Positions 26,265 to 35,559 of a DNA stretch of 64,000 bases are shown piece after piece. How positions within the stretch are numbered: position 1 is the first letter of the stretch; each line of letters begins with the position of its first letter. The translations under genes were made by a program, and so were the position numbers. This DNA is from Bacteroidota bacterium (lineage in GTDB: Bacteria > Bacteroidota > Bacteroidia > Flavobacteriales_D > Crocinitomicaceae), in contig JAJRQQ010000028.1 of the NCBI GenBank assembly GCA_024280155.1, positions 82,376-146,375 on the forward strand. The letters are read 5' to 3'. Below the pieces are notes generated by a model, which was given only the letters and a program-made list of their open reading frames with translations, searched no databases and was not told where the DNA came from.

Positions 26265-27383
26265 ATGAAAAGAAGTCAAATTATTCTGTTTATTATTTTT
26301 CTTGTGTTTACAGGAGGGGCATATCTTGTTCTAAATAGAAACAAGAAAATGAACGAAGAAGGAACTAAAGAAGAAAATAAAACGGTTTACGTTCCAACGT
26401 CAAAGGTGAAAAACACCATGAAAACAATTTCATTGATTTCTTACGGGCAAATTTCACCTCATACTGAATTGCTCGTTTCTTTTGAAGTACAAGGGAAGTT
26501 AGAAAAGGGGAACTTAACAATGAAGCCTGGAGTGAATTTCAGAAAAGGTCAAATTCTCTATAGAATTAATAACGAGGAAGCCTTTTATACTTTAAGTGCT
26601 CGAAAATCTGCTTTGGCAAATCTTGTTTTAAATCTTATGCCCGATATTGAGATGGATTTCCCGTTGGAGAAAGACAAATGGTTGAAGTTTCTTGAAGGTC
26701 TTAATCCTGCAAACATACTACCAACATTACCTAAAGCAAAAACGGAGAAAGAACGTCTATTTTTGACCAGTCGAAATATATATACAGAATATTTTAACCT
26801 CAGTAGTTTAGAGGCTCGAATGGATAAGTATTTATGGATTGCTCCTTTCAACGGTTCTGTTATCGAGGTTTATTCTGAACCGGGTTCGATTGTGAATCCA
26901 GGAGCTCAAGTTGCAAAAATTATAAAGACAGGTAATTATGAAGTGAAGGTGCCTATCGCTATGAGGTTAGTAGAGGAGTATAAGAAAAAGAGTTCGGCAA
27001 ATTTTACAACATCTTCTGGAGAATTAGTAGCTACAGGGAAAATTATTCGAATTTCCAATGTCGTGAATCAAAAAACGCAATCTGCAGATGTTTATTATTC
27101 CGTGAAACCGTTAAAAGATAAAGAAGTGTACAATGGAATGTTTGTTAATGTTACAATTGACAGAACGTCAAACGAAATGAGCATGACAATCCCTCGAACG
27201 GCTGTTAAGAATGGTGAAGTAAAAGTAGTGAAGGAGGGGGAGTTGATTTCAATTCCAATTCAGGTCATTGGAGCAAAACCGGATTCTGTTTTTGTGTCTG
27301 GTCTGAAAGAAGGGACTTTTGTTGTTCTTGAACAAGTAGAGGAACAAGATAGTGAAGTTAAATATGAAGGAATTAACCGATAA
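26265..27383 (+). CDS. RND efflux periplasmic adaptor (HlyD/MFP family)
   Basis: 372 residues anchored by an N-terminal hydrophobic helix (about 5-23, no lipobox). The barrel-sandwich hybrid is split as usual: Y-G-Q-I-S-P-H-T-E-L-L-V-S-F-E-V-Q-G-K-L on one side and I-A-P-F-N-G-S-V-I-E-V-Y-S-E-P-G on the other, with a short helical hairpin between, then the beta-barrel and membrane-proximal domains (V-N-V-T-I-D-R). It bridges the inner-membrane pump and the TolC channel. First gene of adaptor-pump-TolC, 9 bp before the pump gene. The operator-like repeats at 26054-26118 lie upstream. Confidence 0.9.
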   Translation: MKRSQIILFIIFLVFTGGAYLVLNRNKKMNEEGTKEENKTVYVPTSKVKNTMKTISLISYGQISPHTELLVSFEVQGKLEKGNLTMKPGVNFRKGQILYRINNEEAFYTLSARKSALANLVLNLMPDIEMDFPLEKDKWLKFLEGLNPANILPTLPKAKTEKERLFLTSRNIYTEYFNLSSLEARMDKYLWIAPFNGSVIEVYSEPGSIVNPGAQVAKIIKTGNYEVKVPIAMRLVEEYKKKSSANFTTSSGELVATGKIIRISNVVNQKTQSADVYYSVKPLKDKEVYNGMFVNVTIDRTSNEMSMTIPRTAVKNGEVKVVKEGELISIPIQVIGAKPDSVFVSGLKEGTFVVLEQVEEQDSEVKYEGINR

Positions 27384-27392
27384 TTTGTTGTT

Positions 27393-30300
27393 ATGAGAAA
27401 AATCATTCAGTTTTTTATCAATCACCCGGTATGGGGAAATGCTGCCATCGTTCTTGTTTTGATGTTCGGTTTGTTTTCGCTTTTCACGATGAAAAGGTCA
27501 TTCTTTCCTGAGTTAGAACCGACTCGGATTACCGTTTCTGTTTTTTACCCTGGTGCTTCTCCTACAGAAATGGAGGATGGTGTCACAATTAAGGTTGAAC
27601 AATCCATCAAAGGATTGGATGGAATCGAGGAGATAAACTCGACTTCTTCTGAGAATTTTGCACAAGTTGTTGTCAAAGCCTACGTTGATACAGACATCGA
27701 TGAATTGTTGAGTGATGTGAAAAATGCAGTAAATTCAATCAATTCTTTTCCTGCGGGGGCAGAACGACCAATTGTCAATAAACAAAAGTCTGGAGGAATG
27801 GCTTCTGTTGTCGCATTTGTAGGAGTGTCTGCAAAAAATAATGATACACCGATCACAGAATTGACCGATTTAGCGCTTCAAGTTGAACGGGATTTATTGA
27901 ACACAAAAGAAATTACACAAATTATTAAAAATGGTTTCCCCGAAAAGGAAATTAGCATCAATGTTCGTGAACAAGATTTATTGCGTTACAACATTTCCAT
28001 ACAAGAAATAGCATTAGCCGTTGGGTCAAATAACATTGATATTACAACAGGTGTTATTCGTGGAGGTGTTGAAGAAATGAACATTCGTTCGAACAGTCGA
28101 GGTACGTCAGAAGAAGAAATTGGAGCAATCATTCTCCGTACAACGCCAACAGGAAGCAAAACTGTTATTTCTGATGTGGCGGATGTAAAATTAGCGTTCT
28201 CAGAAAGTTCTCAGGAGGCAAGATACAATGGTAAGCCTTCAGTTTCTTTTCAAATTGAAAAAACGATTGACCAAGATATTACCAATATTACCGAAGAATT
28301 ATACAAGTATAAAGAACAATTCAATCAAAAACACACCGAATTTGAATTCAATATTTTCTATGAGTTCAATGAGATGTTAGACCAACGGATTGATTTACTC
28401 ACTAGAAATGGAATGATGGGATTGATTCTCGTTCTTCTATTCTTAGGCTTATTTTTGAATTTAAAACTTTCTGCTTGGGTGGCATTCGGTATTCCTTTTT
28501 CTTTCTTAGGAATGTTCATCCTCGGGAGCATGTATGGAATGTCAATCAACATGATTTCTCTTTTTGGGATGATACTCGTTGTGGGTGTTCTTGTTGATGA
28601 TGGAATTGTGATTGCGGAGAATATTTTCACTCATTATGAAAAAGGAAAAAATGCACATCAAGCAGCGTTGGATGGAACAATGGAAGTTTTGCCTTCTGTT
28701 TTTTCTTCGGTGATTACCACTATTGTTGCATTTTCTATCCTGTTATTTGTCGAAGGAATGGAAATGATGCGAGAAATGGCCTTCGTTGTGATTGCTTGTT
28801 TGGCATTTTCACTTTTTGAAGCTTTTATTATTCTCCCATCTCATCTCGGTCATAAACGAGGTTTGGCAGAAGAGAAAGTACATTCGCTTACCTACGGTAA
28901 AGGTTTCCTTTTGATGTTATTCGGGTTGGCTATTATTTATTTGGGTGCAGGATTGTTCCCCGAAGAATCAAGCTTGGGATTAATTCTATTTCCTTTTGGA
29001 TTGATTATTCTAGGGGCTCTTTTATTCTTCGGTGGTTTTTCTAAATCACCAATGGAAGAGAAAGTCTTGGGTGGCGCAGATAAAGGAATTAAATATGTGC
29101 GTGATAATTGGTTCAATGTCGCAGTTGAAAATATTGTAGGAACGAAAAGAAAATGGTTCCGTTTGGGGTTCTTTATGCCGATGTTTTTTACAGTAGGAAT
29201 AATTATCCTTACGGTGAATGGAACCATACAAACAACATTCTTTCCTGATATTCAGCCTGATTTTTTTACGATAGAAGCAGTGTACAAACCAGGGGATAGT
29301 AAAATGAAATCCAAACAGTTTGTAGAAGAAGCATCACGTATTCTTTTCGAAGAAAATGACCGAATTATTCAAGAAACAGGGGATTCTTTGTTGACTTATT
29401 TCTCGAGTAACATCGGTTTTGCAATGAATATTGGGCAATTTGGTAATCATGCGTCTATGGTGCAAGTATTTTTCGATGGAGAACAAACTACAACTCCAGT
29501 GGATACATTGATGAATAGAATTGTCCGCAGAATTAACGCAACGAATAATGGTAAATTAGCTCAAAACACCTATGTTGGCGGGTTTAATCGTTTTGGAAAA
29601 GAAATTGAAGTAGGAATGACATCTCACAACGATGTGAGTCTTATGGAAGCACGAAAAATGTTTAAAAGTGAATTGTCTAAAATGGATGGAGTTTTTAATA
29701 TCAAAGACAACATGCCTCCAGGTAAGAATGAAGTTTATTTAACGATGCGACCAGAGGCAGATATACTAGGTGTTTCAAAACGTGATGTGTTAAGACAAGT
29801 TCGAGCTGGTTTTTTTGGGCAAGAAGCACAGCGTGTTATTATTGGTACAGACGAAGTGAGAGTTTGGGTGCGCTATCCTGTTGAAGATCGTAATTCTTTG
29901 ATGGATCTAGAATCAATGAAGATTAAATCGCCGCAAGGTCACGCTATACCACTGAAAGAAATCTGCGACTTTAGCATTGGACGAGCACCAGAAAATTTGA
30001 GAAGAAAAGATGGACAAAGAATTATACGAATTGATGCAGAATGTACAGACCCGGATAAAGTAAAGTTGGTCAATGACACGATTGCTGCAAAATTGTTTCC
30101 GAAAATCACCCAAACTTTCCCAGATGTTCAGTTAAAAAGACTTGGACAAGCTGAGCGAAGTGAGAAAACAGGAGGTTCCATGAAGGCTATGGGAACGATT
30201 GGAATTGCAATAATGTTTATCGTTTTAACATTGCATTTTAATAGTTTAAGCAGTGCTTTTTTAATCATGCTAGTCATCCCTGCAGGTATAGCAGGGGCAA

Positions 30301-30755
30301 TATTTGGACATGGGCTTGTAGGGATTCCAGTTTCTATTCTAAGTGTTTTTGGGATGATTGCATTGACAGGAGTTCTGGTGAATGATGCGATTGTATTCCT
30401 CGACCGATACAATCAATTGCTTTTGGAAGGATTCACCATAAAAAAAGCTGCAATGGAAGCAGCAACATCACGATTTAGACCCATTATTTTAACTTCGTTA
30501 ACTACTGTAGCAGGATTGTTGCCGATTATCTCAGAGAAAAGCATGCAAGCTCAGTTCCTTATACCTATGGCAGTTTCAATTGCTTTTGGGGTCTTGATTG
30601 GAACGTTATTTATCCTGTTTTTCTATCCTTCTGCAATTCTCTTCTGGAACGGAGTGAAACGATTTAACCACAGAGTGTTCTCCGGAACGAAAAATATTGA
30701 TCCTCATCTGGTCGAACCAGCGATTCGATTAGAACAGAATAAACACGAATTTTAA
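27393..30755 (+). CDS. RND efflux permease with two extra hydrophobic segments
   Basis: 1120-residue AcrB/MMPL-type proton-driven pump. N-terminal helix H-P-V-W-G-N-A-A-I-V, two large periplasmic porter domains, and the TM4 proton-relay acids D402-D403 in G-V-L-V-D-D-G-I-V. TM10-11 shows I-A-L-T-G-V-L-V-N-D-A-I-V. Between TM6 and TM7, where RND pumps normally have only a short cytoplasmic stretch, are two more hydrophobic segments (about 504-521 and 528-548), so I count 14 rather than 12 membrane segments. Substrates unknown. The tolC-like gene starts 1 bp after its stop. Confidence 0.93.
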   Translation: MRKIIQFFINHPVWGNAAIVLVLMFGLFSLFTMKRSFFPELEPTRITVSVFYPGASPTEMEDGVTIKVEQSIKGLDGIEEINSTSSENFAQVVVKAYVDTDIDELLSDVKNAVNSINSFPAGAERPIVNKQKSGGMASVVAFVGVSAKNNDTPITELTDLALQVERDLLNTKEITQIIKNGFPEKEISINVREQDLLRYNISIQEIALAVGSNNIDITTGVIRGGVEEMNIRSNSRGTSEEEIGAIILRTTPTGSKTVISDVADVKLAFSESSQEARYNGKPSVSFQIEKTIDQDITNITEELYKYKEQFNQKHTEFEFNIFYEFNEMLDQRIDLLTRNGMMGLILVLLFLGLFLNLKLSAWVAFGIPFSFLGMFILGSMYGMSINMISLFGMILVVGVLVDDGIVIAENIFTHYEKGKNAHQAALDGTMEVLPSVFSSVITTIVAFSILLFVEGMEMMREMAFVVIACLAFSLFEAFIILPSHLGHKRGLAEEKVHSLTYGKGFLLMLFGLAIIYLGAGLFPEESSLGLILFPFGLIILGALLFFGGFSKSPMEEKVLGGADKGIKYVRDNWFNVAVENIVGTKRKWFRLGFFMPMFFTVGIIILTVNGTIQTTFFPDIQPDFFTIEAVYKPGDSKMKSKQFVEEASRILFEENDRIIQETGDSLLTYFSSNIGFAMNIGQFGNHASMVQVFFDGEQTTTPVDTLMNRIVRRINATNNGKLAQNTYVGGFNRFGKEIEVGMTSHNDVSLMEARKMFKSELSKMDGVFNIKDNMPPGKNEVYLTMRPEADILGVSKRDVLRQVRAGFFGQEAQRVIIGTDEVRVWVRYPVEDRNSLMDLESMKIKSPQGHAIPLKEICDFSIGRAPENLRRKDGQRIIRIDAECTDPDKVKLVNDTIAAKLFPKITQTFPDVQLKRLGQAERSEKTGGSMKAMGTIGIAIMFIVLTLHFNSLSSAFLIMLVIPAGIAGAIFGHGLVGIPVSILSVFGMIALTGVLVNDAIVFLDRYNQLLLEGFTIKKAAMEAATSRFRPIILTSLTTVAGLLPIISEKSMQAQFLIPMAVSIAFGVLIGTLFILFFYPSAILFWNGVKRFNHRVFSGTKNIDPHLVEPAIRLEQNKHEF

Positions 30756-30756
30756 A

Positions 30757-32085
30757 ATGAAAACGAATATACTATTTCTTATCGTTGGGGTGTTTTTTGC
30801 ACATAATAATGCATTCTCGCAACATCAATTGTCGGCAAAAGAAGCAGTTTTTATTGCTTTAGAGAATAATTACCAAATTCAAATAGCAGAAAAACAAAAA
30901 GAAATCAGCGAGAAAAACAATAAATGGTCAGAAGCTGGACTTTTTCCAACGGTGACTTTATCTGTTGCGCAGAATAATGGGATTCAGGATAATACGAATA
31001 ATCCATTTACGTTTACACCTGGAATTATTCTCTCCCAAAGCATTGCACCAGCGTTAAATTTAAATTGGAATTTATTCAGTGGTTTTGCCGTGAAGATTTC
31101 AAAACAACGCTTACAACAATTGGAAGAGCAAAGTGGAGCAAATTCGATGGCAGTTATTGAAACCACGACGCAAGACGTCTTGAAGGCGTATTACACAGCC
31201 GATTTGCAAAAAGTGCGCAGGGATTTGTTTCAATCGGTACTTCAGATTTCAAGTGAACGAATGAGGTATTATGAGCTGAAAGAAAAATACAGCACATCAA
31301 CTTCGTTGGAATTGTTGCAGTTTAAAAACCAGTACTTAACAGATAGTACAAATTTTTTAATGCAAGATATATCGTATGAAAATTCTATTCGGAACTTGGC
31401 GGTTTTAATGAATGATACAACTTTGATTAAGGAGGGGTATCTTTTGACCGATAAAATTGATTTACAAATCAATGAAATGAATTTTGATGAAGCAAAAAAT
31501 GAAATGGTTGATAATAATCAGAATTTGAAGAATCAATACATTAACCTCGAATTGCAAAAAACGAATACTGCTTTTAGACGGTCATTTCTCTATCCTGTTT
31601 TAAGCTTTCAGGGAGGTTTGAGCCCAAATTGGTCGAATATTAGAGAAATAAAAAACAATACATTTGATGCAGAAACCAATACAATAACGTATTATGGTAA
31701 TTTGAATATACAATATACATTGTTTAATAATTGGAAGAATAAAAGAGCAATCGAGGTCTCTAAAATTCAAGAAGAAATTGCTCAGTTAAATGTTGAGAGC
31801 ATGCAGAAAACATTAGAAAGCACGTTGGAGAATATGATTGATTTGTATAAGGTTCGTTCTCAATTGGTTGAGATTTCTCAAGAAAACATGGTTTACGCCC
31901 AAAAATCATTTGAATTGGCTGAAAAACGGTTTAAAATTGGATCAATTAATTCCATCGATTTAATGACAATTCAAAATAATTATGAGAATACCATGATTCA
32001 ACATTATGAAAACCTCTTTAATAAGATGGAGACCTATCTTGAGATCTATAAAATGACAGGTAAAATTGGGTTGGTTGTAGAATAA
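30757..32085 (+). CDS. TolC-family outer-membrane efflux protein
   Basis: 442 residues with signal peptide (1-22, N-N-A-F-S-Q) and two TolC-type helical repeats. A-L-E-N-N-Y-Q-I-Q-I-A-E and F-E-L-A-E-K-R-F-K-I-G-S-I-N-S-I-D-L are the equivalent positions of the two halves; W-N-L-F-S-G-F and Y-T-L-F-N-N-W are the matching beta-strand entries. It forms the trimeric outer-membrane duct of the RND system encoded immediately upstream (1-bp spacer). No terminator recognised after it. Confidence 0.92.
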   Translation: MKTNILFLIVGVFFAHNNAFSQHQLSAKEAVFIALENNYQIQIAEKQKEISEKNNKWSEAGLFPTVTLSVAQNNGIQDNTNNPFTFTPGIILSQSIAPALNLNWNLFSGFAVKISKQRLQQLEEQSGANSMAVIETTTQDVLKAYYTADLQKVRRDLFQSVLQISSERMRYYELKEKYSTSTSLELLQFKNQYLTDSTNFLMQDISYENSIRNLAVLMNDTTLIKEGYLLTDKIDLQINEMNFDEAKNEMVDNNQNLKNQYINLELQKTNTAFRRSFLYPVLSFQGGLSPNWSNIREIKNNTFDAETNTITYYGNLNIQYTLFNNWKNKRAIEVSKIQEEIAQLNVESMQKTLESTLENMIDLYKVRSQLVEISQENMVYAQKSFELAEKRFKIGSINSIDLMTIQNNYENTMIQHYENLFNKMETYLEIYKMTGKIGLVVE

Positions 32086-32433
32086 TTAAGCAAATCAGTT
32101 GTTTAGTGGTTTTATGTGATTTTTAAACTTGTTAATCCAGACGTAAATAAATGTCATTATCAATGAGTAATATTCTTGTCCGCTAGCAACAGGGATAGCG
32201 AAAATGGACTTGATAGAATTTGGTTATAAGAGTAATTTTATACCAGATTATAAATTAAAAAGAAGGTTGATATCAGAATCTTAGAAAGAACTTTGGAGAT
32301 TATTGAGGCTGAAAAAACTCATGATCCCTTACCTTTATTAGAATAAAATAATTGAAAGGAAAGAAATTTTAATTAATTTATACTTGAAAAAAGAAAGGAA
32401 GTTAGTCTTTTTTTTGTTAAAAAGACAAAAAAA
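32086..32433. other. Intergenic stretch without a supported gene
   Basis: This is the first part of a 439-bp gap between the RND operon and the ABC exporter operon. Short open stretches occur on the plus strand (one of 26 codons from ATG 32204, and one ending at 32346 in another frame with the tail E-K-T-H-D-P-L-P-L-L-E). Together they could be the eroded end of an old gene, but I recognise no family. A weak AT-rich hairpin (GTCTTTTT / AAAAAGAC, about 32405-32425) could end transcription. Confidence 0.35.
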
Positions 32434-32476
32434 GATAGTAATAATTATTAAATCGATAGTAATACTATTATATTTG
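32434..32476 (+). promoter_or_regulatory. Promoter with overlapping operator of the ABC exporter operon
   Basis: TATATTTG (32469-32476) is a full -7 match, 48 bp before the ATG. Directly against it lies the perfect 13-base palindrome ATAGTA-A-TACTAT (32456-32468). The decamer GATAGTAATA occurs at 32434-32443 and again at 32455-32464, 21 bp apart (two helical turns). A dimeric regulator bound here would block or contact RNA polymerase. No -33 element seen, consistent with an activated promoter. Confidence 0.6.
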
Positions 32477-32524
32477 TAAGTATAAAAATGAATATGTATT
32501 TTATTTGTAAACATAATATAGAAA

Positions 32525-34219
32525 ATGAGTACGGGAAATAATTCGACTATGACACCAGGGAAAAGGTTTCTTATTCTGATAAAACCAGATAAAGAAGAGA
32601 TTAGAAATGTGTATATCTATTCAATATTTGCAGGGTTTATAATGTTGTCACTTCCTTTAGGAATACAAGCAATTATCAACCTTATACAAGGGGGACAAAT
32701 TAGTACATCTTGGGTTGTTTTAATTTTGTTTGTTATTTTGGGACTCGTTTTGTCGGGAATTCTGCAAGTTGCCCAATTAAGAATAACCGAGAATTTACAG
32801 CAGAAGATATTTACAAGAGCTGCATTTGATTTTGCTTACCGAACCTCTAGAATTAAATTGGAGGAACTGTATAATAAATATGCTCCAGAATTGATGAATC
32901 GTTTTTTTGATGTTATTTCTATTCAAAAGGGCTTAACGAAGTTGTTGATTGATTTTTCGACAGCATCCATTCAAACTGTTTTTGGATTACTCTTACTTTC
33001 ATTGTACCATCCTTTCTTTATTGTTTTTAGCCTGATCTTGATTATTCTTGTTCTGTTTATCTTTAAATTGACCTATAAAAAAGGTTTAGAAACGAGTTTA
33101 AAAGAGTCGAAAAGTAAATACAATGTTGCACATTGGTTGCAAGAATTAGCGCGAACAAATATCAGTTTTAAATTAGCGGGTATAACTGATTTGCCCTTGA
33201 ATAAAGTTGATAAATTAACAGGGGAATACGTCGAAGCCAGAGAAATGCACTTCAAAGTTCTTGTACAACAATACATTCTTTTAATTGTTTTTAAAGTCTT
33301 TGTAGCGTCAGGTCTACTTATTGTTGGAAGTTTGCTAGTTATTAATCAACAAATGAACATCGGTCAATTTGTTGCTGCTGAAATTATTATTTTAATGATT
33401 CTTTCTTCCGTTGAAAAGCTAATTCTAAGTTTAGAAACTGTTTATGACTTATTGACTTCAATTGAGAAAGTAGGACAGGTAACGGATTTAGAACTAGAAT
33501 CAGAGTCTGGAATAAATATTCTTTCTCACCTAGACGAAAATCAAGGAGGGATGGAAGTAGAATTAAATCAAGTGACTTTTCATTATCCTGGAAGCAACAA
33601 AAGTATTTTAGATAAAGTGTCGATGCATTTGAAACCTTCAGAACGGGTAATGATTTCCGGTGAAGTGGATTCTGGAAAGACAACTTTACTTTTTGTTTTA
33701 GCTGGATTGTATAAGGTTCAACAAGGGAATGTTGTCTTGAATAAAATGCCGGTCAATAATCTGAACCCAAATTTTCTACGTTCAATTATTGGGGATTGTT
33801 TAATGGATGAATTGCTTTTTGAAGGAACGCTCCTTGAAAATATTACGATGGGAAGAGAGAATGCTGCTTTTGAAAATGTTCAGTGGGCGGTTGAAAATTT
33901 AGGATTATCCGATTTCATTTATTCTTTACCCAACGGCTTTGACACGAAAATATTCCCACAAGGAAAACAGTTCTCAAAAGGAATTGTAGATAAGATAATT
34001 CTTGCACGTAGTATTGTCGATCGACCTAGGCTTTTACTGATTAAAGATACTTTTTCATCATTTGCTGAAGATGAGGGTCGCTTGATTATAGATTTTTTAA
34101 CTCACAAAGATAATCCATGGACATTAGTTGTAGTGTCTAAAGATGTTCGGTTAATACCGAAAGTTGACAGAGTATTTACAATGTCAAATGGAATTTTAAT
34201 CGAAACAATAGAAAAATAA
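32525..34219 (+). CDS. ABC exporter with degenerate nucleotide-binding domain (type I secretion-like)
   Basis: 564 residues: about six membrane helices (about 30-310) then one nucleotide-binding domain (about 345-564). Walker A is intact (GEVDSGKT, 379-386). The other catalytic elements are not: the Q-loop region reads I-I-G-D-C-L-M-D with no Gln (D424/C425), the signature is F-S-K-G-I (483-487) instead of L-S-G-G-Q, the Glu after Walker B Asp508 is Thr509, and the switch His is Lys539 (V-S-K-D). No C39 peptidase domain. Followed at once by HlyD-like and TolC-like genes, so it is placed as the inner-membrane part of a tripartite exporter. It may bind but not efficiently hydrolyse ATP. Confidence 0.85.
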   Translation: MSTGNNSTMTPGKRFLILIKPDKEEIRNVYIYSIFAGFIMLSLPLGIQAIINLIQGGQISTSWVVLILFVILGLVLSGILQVAQLRITENLQQKIFTRAAFDFAYRTSRIKLEELYNKYAPELMNRFFDVISIQKGLTKLLIDFSTASIQTVFGLLLLSLYHPFFIVFSLILIILVLFIFKLTYKKGLETSLKESKSKYNVAHWLQELARTNISFKLAGITDLPLNKVDKLTGEYVEAREMHFKVLVQQYILLIVFKVFVASGLLIVGSLLVINQQMNIGQFVAAEIIILMILSSVEKLILSLETVYDLLTSIEKVGQVTDLELESESGINILSHLDENQGGMEVELNQVTFHYPGSNKSILDKVSMHLKPSERVMISGEVDSGKTTLLFVLAGLYKVQQGNVVLNKMPVNNLNPNFLRSIIGDCLMDELLFEGTLLENITMGRENAAFENVQWAVENLGLSDFIYSLPNGFDTKIFPQGKQFSKGIVDKIILARSIVDRPRLLLIKDTFSSFAEDEGRLIIDFLTHKDNPWTLVVVSKDVRLIPKVDRVFTMSNGILIETIEK

Positions 34220-34230
34220 TCTTGCAGAAT

Positions 34231-35559
34231 ATGATACAGAATACAAAATATGTAGGTCAGTATTCTACAATAAAGAAAGTAGAAGCTAAAAATTCAAACA
34301 AACGATTAAAAAGAATCTTTATCATTTGCTTTGTCGTACTCTTTTTATTTTTATTTCTCCCGTGGACACAAAATATTAGAACTACTGGGAATGTTACAAC
34401 TTTAACTCCTAACCATCGGCCTCAAAAAGTAACGACCATTATGGATGGGAGAATTCAAAAATGGTTTGTAAAAGAAGGTGATTTAGTACAGGAGGGAGAT
34501 ACATTATTGAAAATAACTGAAATTAAAGATGCTTACTTTGATGAGAACCTTCTGGAGAGGACGGGAAATCAAGTCAATTTAAAGAAAGAATCCATTGTTA
34601 ACTACGATGATAAAGTGAAAAATTATGATGAACAATTGAAAATTCTAGTGGAGCAGAGAGATTTAAAATTGAACCAATCGAAAATTAAGTTGAAACAGGC
34701 CGAATTAAAAATGCAAAGTGACAGTATTGCATTTGAGACTTCAAAAATACATTTAAAAATTGCTGATTATCAATTGAAAAGGACGGATAGTTTATATCGA
34801 ATGGGGCTTAAATCATTAACTGATTTAGAAACCAAGCGAATGAAAAAGCAACAAGTGGAAAGTTATAAAGTGAAACATGAAAATATCTGGTTGAATAGTA
34901 AAACGAATTTGATTAATCTAAAAATTGAAATTTCTAATGTTCAAGTAAAGTTTGAATCAGATTACAATAAAATTCTTTCCATGAAATTGTCTGCTTTAAA
35001 CGAACAAATTGATGCAGAATCCACATTGAATAAATTAGAAAATCAATTGAGTAATTACGAAATGAGGGCAGGGTTTCATTATGTATTTGCACCTCAGTCG
35101 GGCTATGTTACAAAATTAAAACATGGTGGAACAGGAGAAACGGTTAAGGCAGGGAGTGAAATTTTAACATTAATGCCATCTCAATATGATTTAGCCGTAG
35201 AAATTTATATTAAACCAATTGATTTACCCTTGATTCAAAGAGGGCAGAAGGTTCGAATTCAATTTGATGGTTGGCCTGCAATTGTTTTTTCTGGTTGGCC
35301 AAATGTTAGTCATGGTACATACGGGGGTGAGGTGTATGCCATTGATCAATTCATTAGCCCAAATGGTAAATTCCGCTTGCTTGTTAAGCCTGATGATAAT
35401 GATAGTGAATGGCCAGATGCACTGCGTTTTGGTGGCGGAACAAATGCAATGCTACTATTGAATGATGTCTCAATTTGGTATGAAATGTGGCGAAATGTCA
35501 ACGGATTCCCACCAGATTTTTATAAAAATGATGTTGAGAATGTTAAATCAAAAAAATAA
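34231..35559 (+). CDS. HlyD-family adaptor of the ABC exporter
   Basis: 442 residues. Cytoplasmic basic N-terminus, one membrane helix (about 30-47, ending F-L-P-W), lipoyl halves (M-D-G-R-I-Q-K-W-F-V-K-E-G-D-L-V-Q-E-G-D and F-A-P-Q-S-G-Y-V-T-K-L), a long alpha-helical hairpin between them (about 105-275), and a beta-barrel domain with I-Q-R-G-Q-K-V-R-I-Q-F-D-G-W-P-A. That is the layout of type I secretion adaptors. TTG 34222 is an alternative start; ATG 34231 is preferred. It lies 11 bp after the ABC gene and shares the TAATG junction with the next gene. Confidence 0.9.
   Translation: MIQNTKYVGQYSTIKKVEAKNSNKRLKRIFIICFVVLFLFLFLPWTQNIRTTGNVTTLTPNHRPQKVTTIMDGRIQKWFVKEGDLVQEGDTLLKITEIKDAYFDENLLERTGNQVNLKKESIVNYDDKVKNYDEQLKILVEQRDLKLNQSKIKLKQAELKMQSDSIAFETSKIHLKIADYQLKRTDSLYRMGLKSLTDLETKRMKKQQVESYKVKHENIWLNSKTNLINLKIEISNVQVKFESDYNKILSMKLSALNEQIDAESTLNKLENQLSNYEMRAGFHYVFAPQSGYVTKLKHGGTGETVKAGSEILTLMPSQYDLAVEIYIKPIDLPLIQRGQKVRIQFDGWPAIVFSGWPNVSHGTYGGEVYAIDQFISPNGKFRLLVKPDDNDSEWPDALRFGGGTNAMLLLNDVSIWYEMWRNVNGFPPDFYKNDVENVKSKK

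Noticed and set aside
30128..30412. Minus-strand frame opposite the RND permease
   Set aside because: It is the antisense of conserved membrane helices; composition is explained by the pump gene.
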